This document shows positions 13,764 to 14,570 of a stretch of DNA of 14,570 bases, one piece after another. Both the position numbers and the translations under genes were made by a program. Position 1 is the first letter of the stretch. Each line of letters opens with the position of its first letter. The DNA is from CAWJEL01 sp964647255. Lineage in GTDB: Bacteria > Chloroflexota > Anaerolineae > CG2-30-64-16. Where the stretch lies: NCBI GenBank assembly GCA_964647255.1, contig CAZYGI010000088.1:1-14570 (forward strand). Reading direction: 5' to 3'. The notes beneath the pieces were generated by a model that was given only the letters and a program-made list of their open reading frames with translations, did no database searches and was not told the origin of the DNA.

Positions 13764-14570
13764 TTACAACACCAACCGCAGCGGCTGCTCCAGTGCGGCC
13801 TTGAGCGCCTGGAGGAATTTCGCGACCTCGGCCCCGTCGGTCACGCGGTGGTCGGCCGAGAGGGTGGCTTTCATCCGTGTCCCGACGGTCAACTGCCCAT
13901 CGTTGTTCACCACGGGGACCTTTTTGACTGCGCCCACGGCCAGGGCGGCGGCCTGCGGCAGGGTGATGATCGCGCTGAATTCGTCCACGTCGAACATCCC
14001 CAGGTTGCTGATCGTGAAAGTCGCGCCCGTCATATCTTCCGGCTTCATCCGGCCCTCGCGCGTGCGCGCCACGAGATCGCGCGCTTCGCCGGCAAGCTGC
14101 GCCAGCGGCTTCCGATCGCAGTCGCGCAGCACTGCGGTGACCAGGCCGTTGTCGCGCGCCACGGCCATGCCGATGTTCACCTGCTCGTGCACGTGGATGC
14201 CGTCCGCAGCGAATGAGGCGTTGACACCGGGGAACCGGCGCAGCGTCAACGCCGCGGCCTTGACGATCAGATCGTTGACCGAGAGCTTCTCACCTTCGGG
14301 CAGCAGCGCGTTGAGCTGCGCCCGCAGCGCCATCGCCGCGGCCATGTCAATCTCCATGGTGACATAGAAGTGCGGCGCCTGGGTCTTGCTCTCGACCATG
14401 CGGCGGGCGATGGCCTGGCGCATCCCCGTCAGCGGCTCGACGCGATACCCTTCGGCGCTCGGCTCGTAGGAGGGCGTGGGGATCGGCGGTGGTGCGGCGA
14501 CGGCCTTGGGCTCCGGCGCTTTCGCTCGCTCCTGAACATACGCTTCGATGTCGCGCTTGATCACGCGGCC
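13764..14570 (-). CDS. Dihydrolipoamide acyltransferase E2, C-terminal part (cut by the window edge)
   Basis: This is the E2 core subunit of a 2-oxoacid dehydrogenase complex, most likely pyruvate dehydrogenase, which transfers the acyl group from lipoamide to CoA. The frame is open to the window edge, so the N-terminal lipoyl domain and true start lie beyond 14570; 268 residues are visible. The first visible residues GRVIKRDIEAYV are the end of the peripheral subunit-binding domain. A Pro/Ala linker (about 18-40) leads to the catalytic domain from 43, with RRMVESKTQAPHFYV, then FTISNLGMF with the conserved Ser188, PQAAALAVG, and the active-site motif DHRVTDG at 240-246 (His241, Asp245). All active-site residues are present. 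The pyruvate assignment rests on the FTISNLGMF and DHRVTDG wording; a branched-chain or acetoin enzyme is not excluded. E1 and E3 genes would be expected to the right. Confidence 0.95.
   Translation of the reverse strand, partial: GRVIKRDIEAYVQERAKAPEPKAVAAPPPIPTPSYEPSAEGYRVEPLTGMRQAIARRMVESKTQAPHFYVTMEIDMAAAMALRAQLNALLPEGEKLSVNDLIVKAAALTLRRFPGVNASFAADGIHVHEQVNIGMAVARDNGLVTAVLRDCDRKPLAQLAGEARDLVARTREGRMKPEDMTGATFTISNLGMFDVDEFSAIITLPQAAALAVGAVKKVPVVNNDGQLTVGTRMKATLSADHRVTDGAEVAKFLQALKAALEQPLRLVL

Overview
The window is GC-rich bacterial chromosome, most likely from an uncultured member of the Chloroflexota (Anaerolineae/Caldilineae type). The basis is indirect: very large secreted proteins joined by Thr/Pro-rich linkers, short C-terminal ends of the form aromatic-[L/F]-P-L-x-x-R/S, DNRLRE and right-handed beta-helix modules, and intergenic repeats carrying CTCAGAATGACA-type motifs. 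No rRNA, tRNA, CRISPR array, transposase or integrase was seen, so the lineage call is an inference.

Layout. (1) Positions 52-11337 hold three large genes, all on the minus strand and transcribed right to left, probably one operon. The first (7018-11337, 1439 aa) joins a right-handed beta-helix, a long T/P linker, an internal YFPLILS end-tag, a jelly-roll and an Asp-box propeller. The second (3536-7057, 1173 aa) overlaps it by 40 bases. The third (52-3501, 1149 aa) starts 34 bases after the second ends. Genes two and three are tandem paralogues with the same order of parts: signal peptide, DNRLRE, two Fn3-like domains, a small beta-sandwich, a jelly-roll that appears to be split by an inserted six-bladed propeller, a CARDB-like domain, and a WLPLxxR end. 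(2) Positions 11338-11586 have no gene and contain two perfect hairpins. (3) Positions 11587-12297 (minus) encode a class I SAM-dependent methyltransferase with a good extended -10 promoter. (4) Positions 12298-12553 form a divergent intergenic region with that promoter and remnants of a dispersed repeat. (5) Positions 12554-13555 (plus) encode an aldo/keto reductase. (6) Positions 13556-13763 are a convergent intergenic region filled by nested inverted repeats. (7) Positions 13764-14570 (minus) hold the C-terminal part of a 2-oxoacid dehydrogenase E2 acyltransferase, cut by the window edge.

Function. The three secreted proteins have no recognisable catalytic residues and are built from binding and scaffold modules, so they most plausibly form an extracellular or surface-attached adhesion or glycan-binding set; their ligand is unknown. 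The methyltransferase, reductase and E2 genes are ordinary metabolic genes on their own transcripts, with no evident link to the surface-protein operon. The observations most worth following are the shared end-tag, the propeller nested in a jelly-roll in both paralogues (with an uninterrupted jelly-roll in the first gene as an internal comparison), and the apparent fusion inside the first gene.
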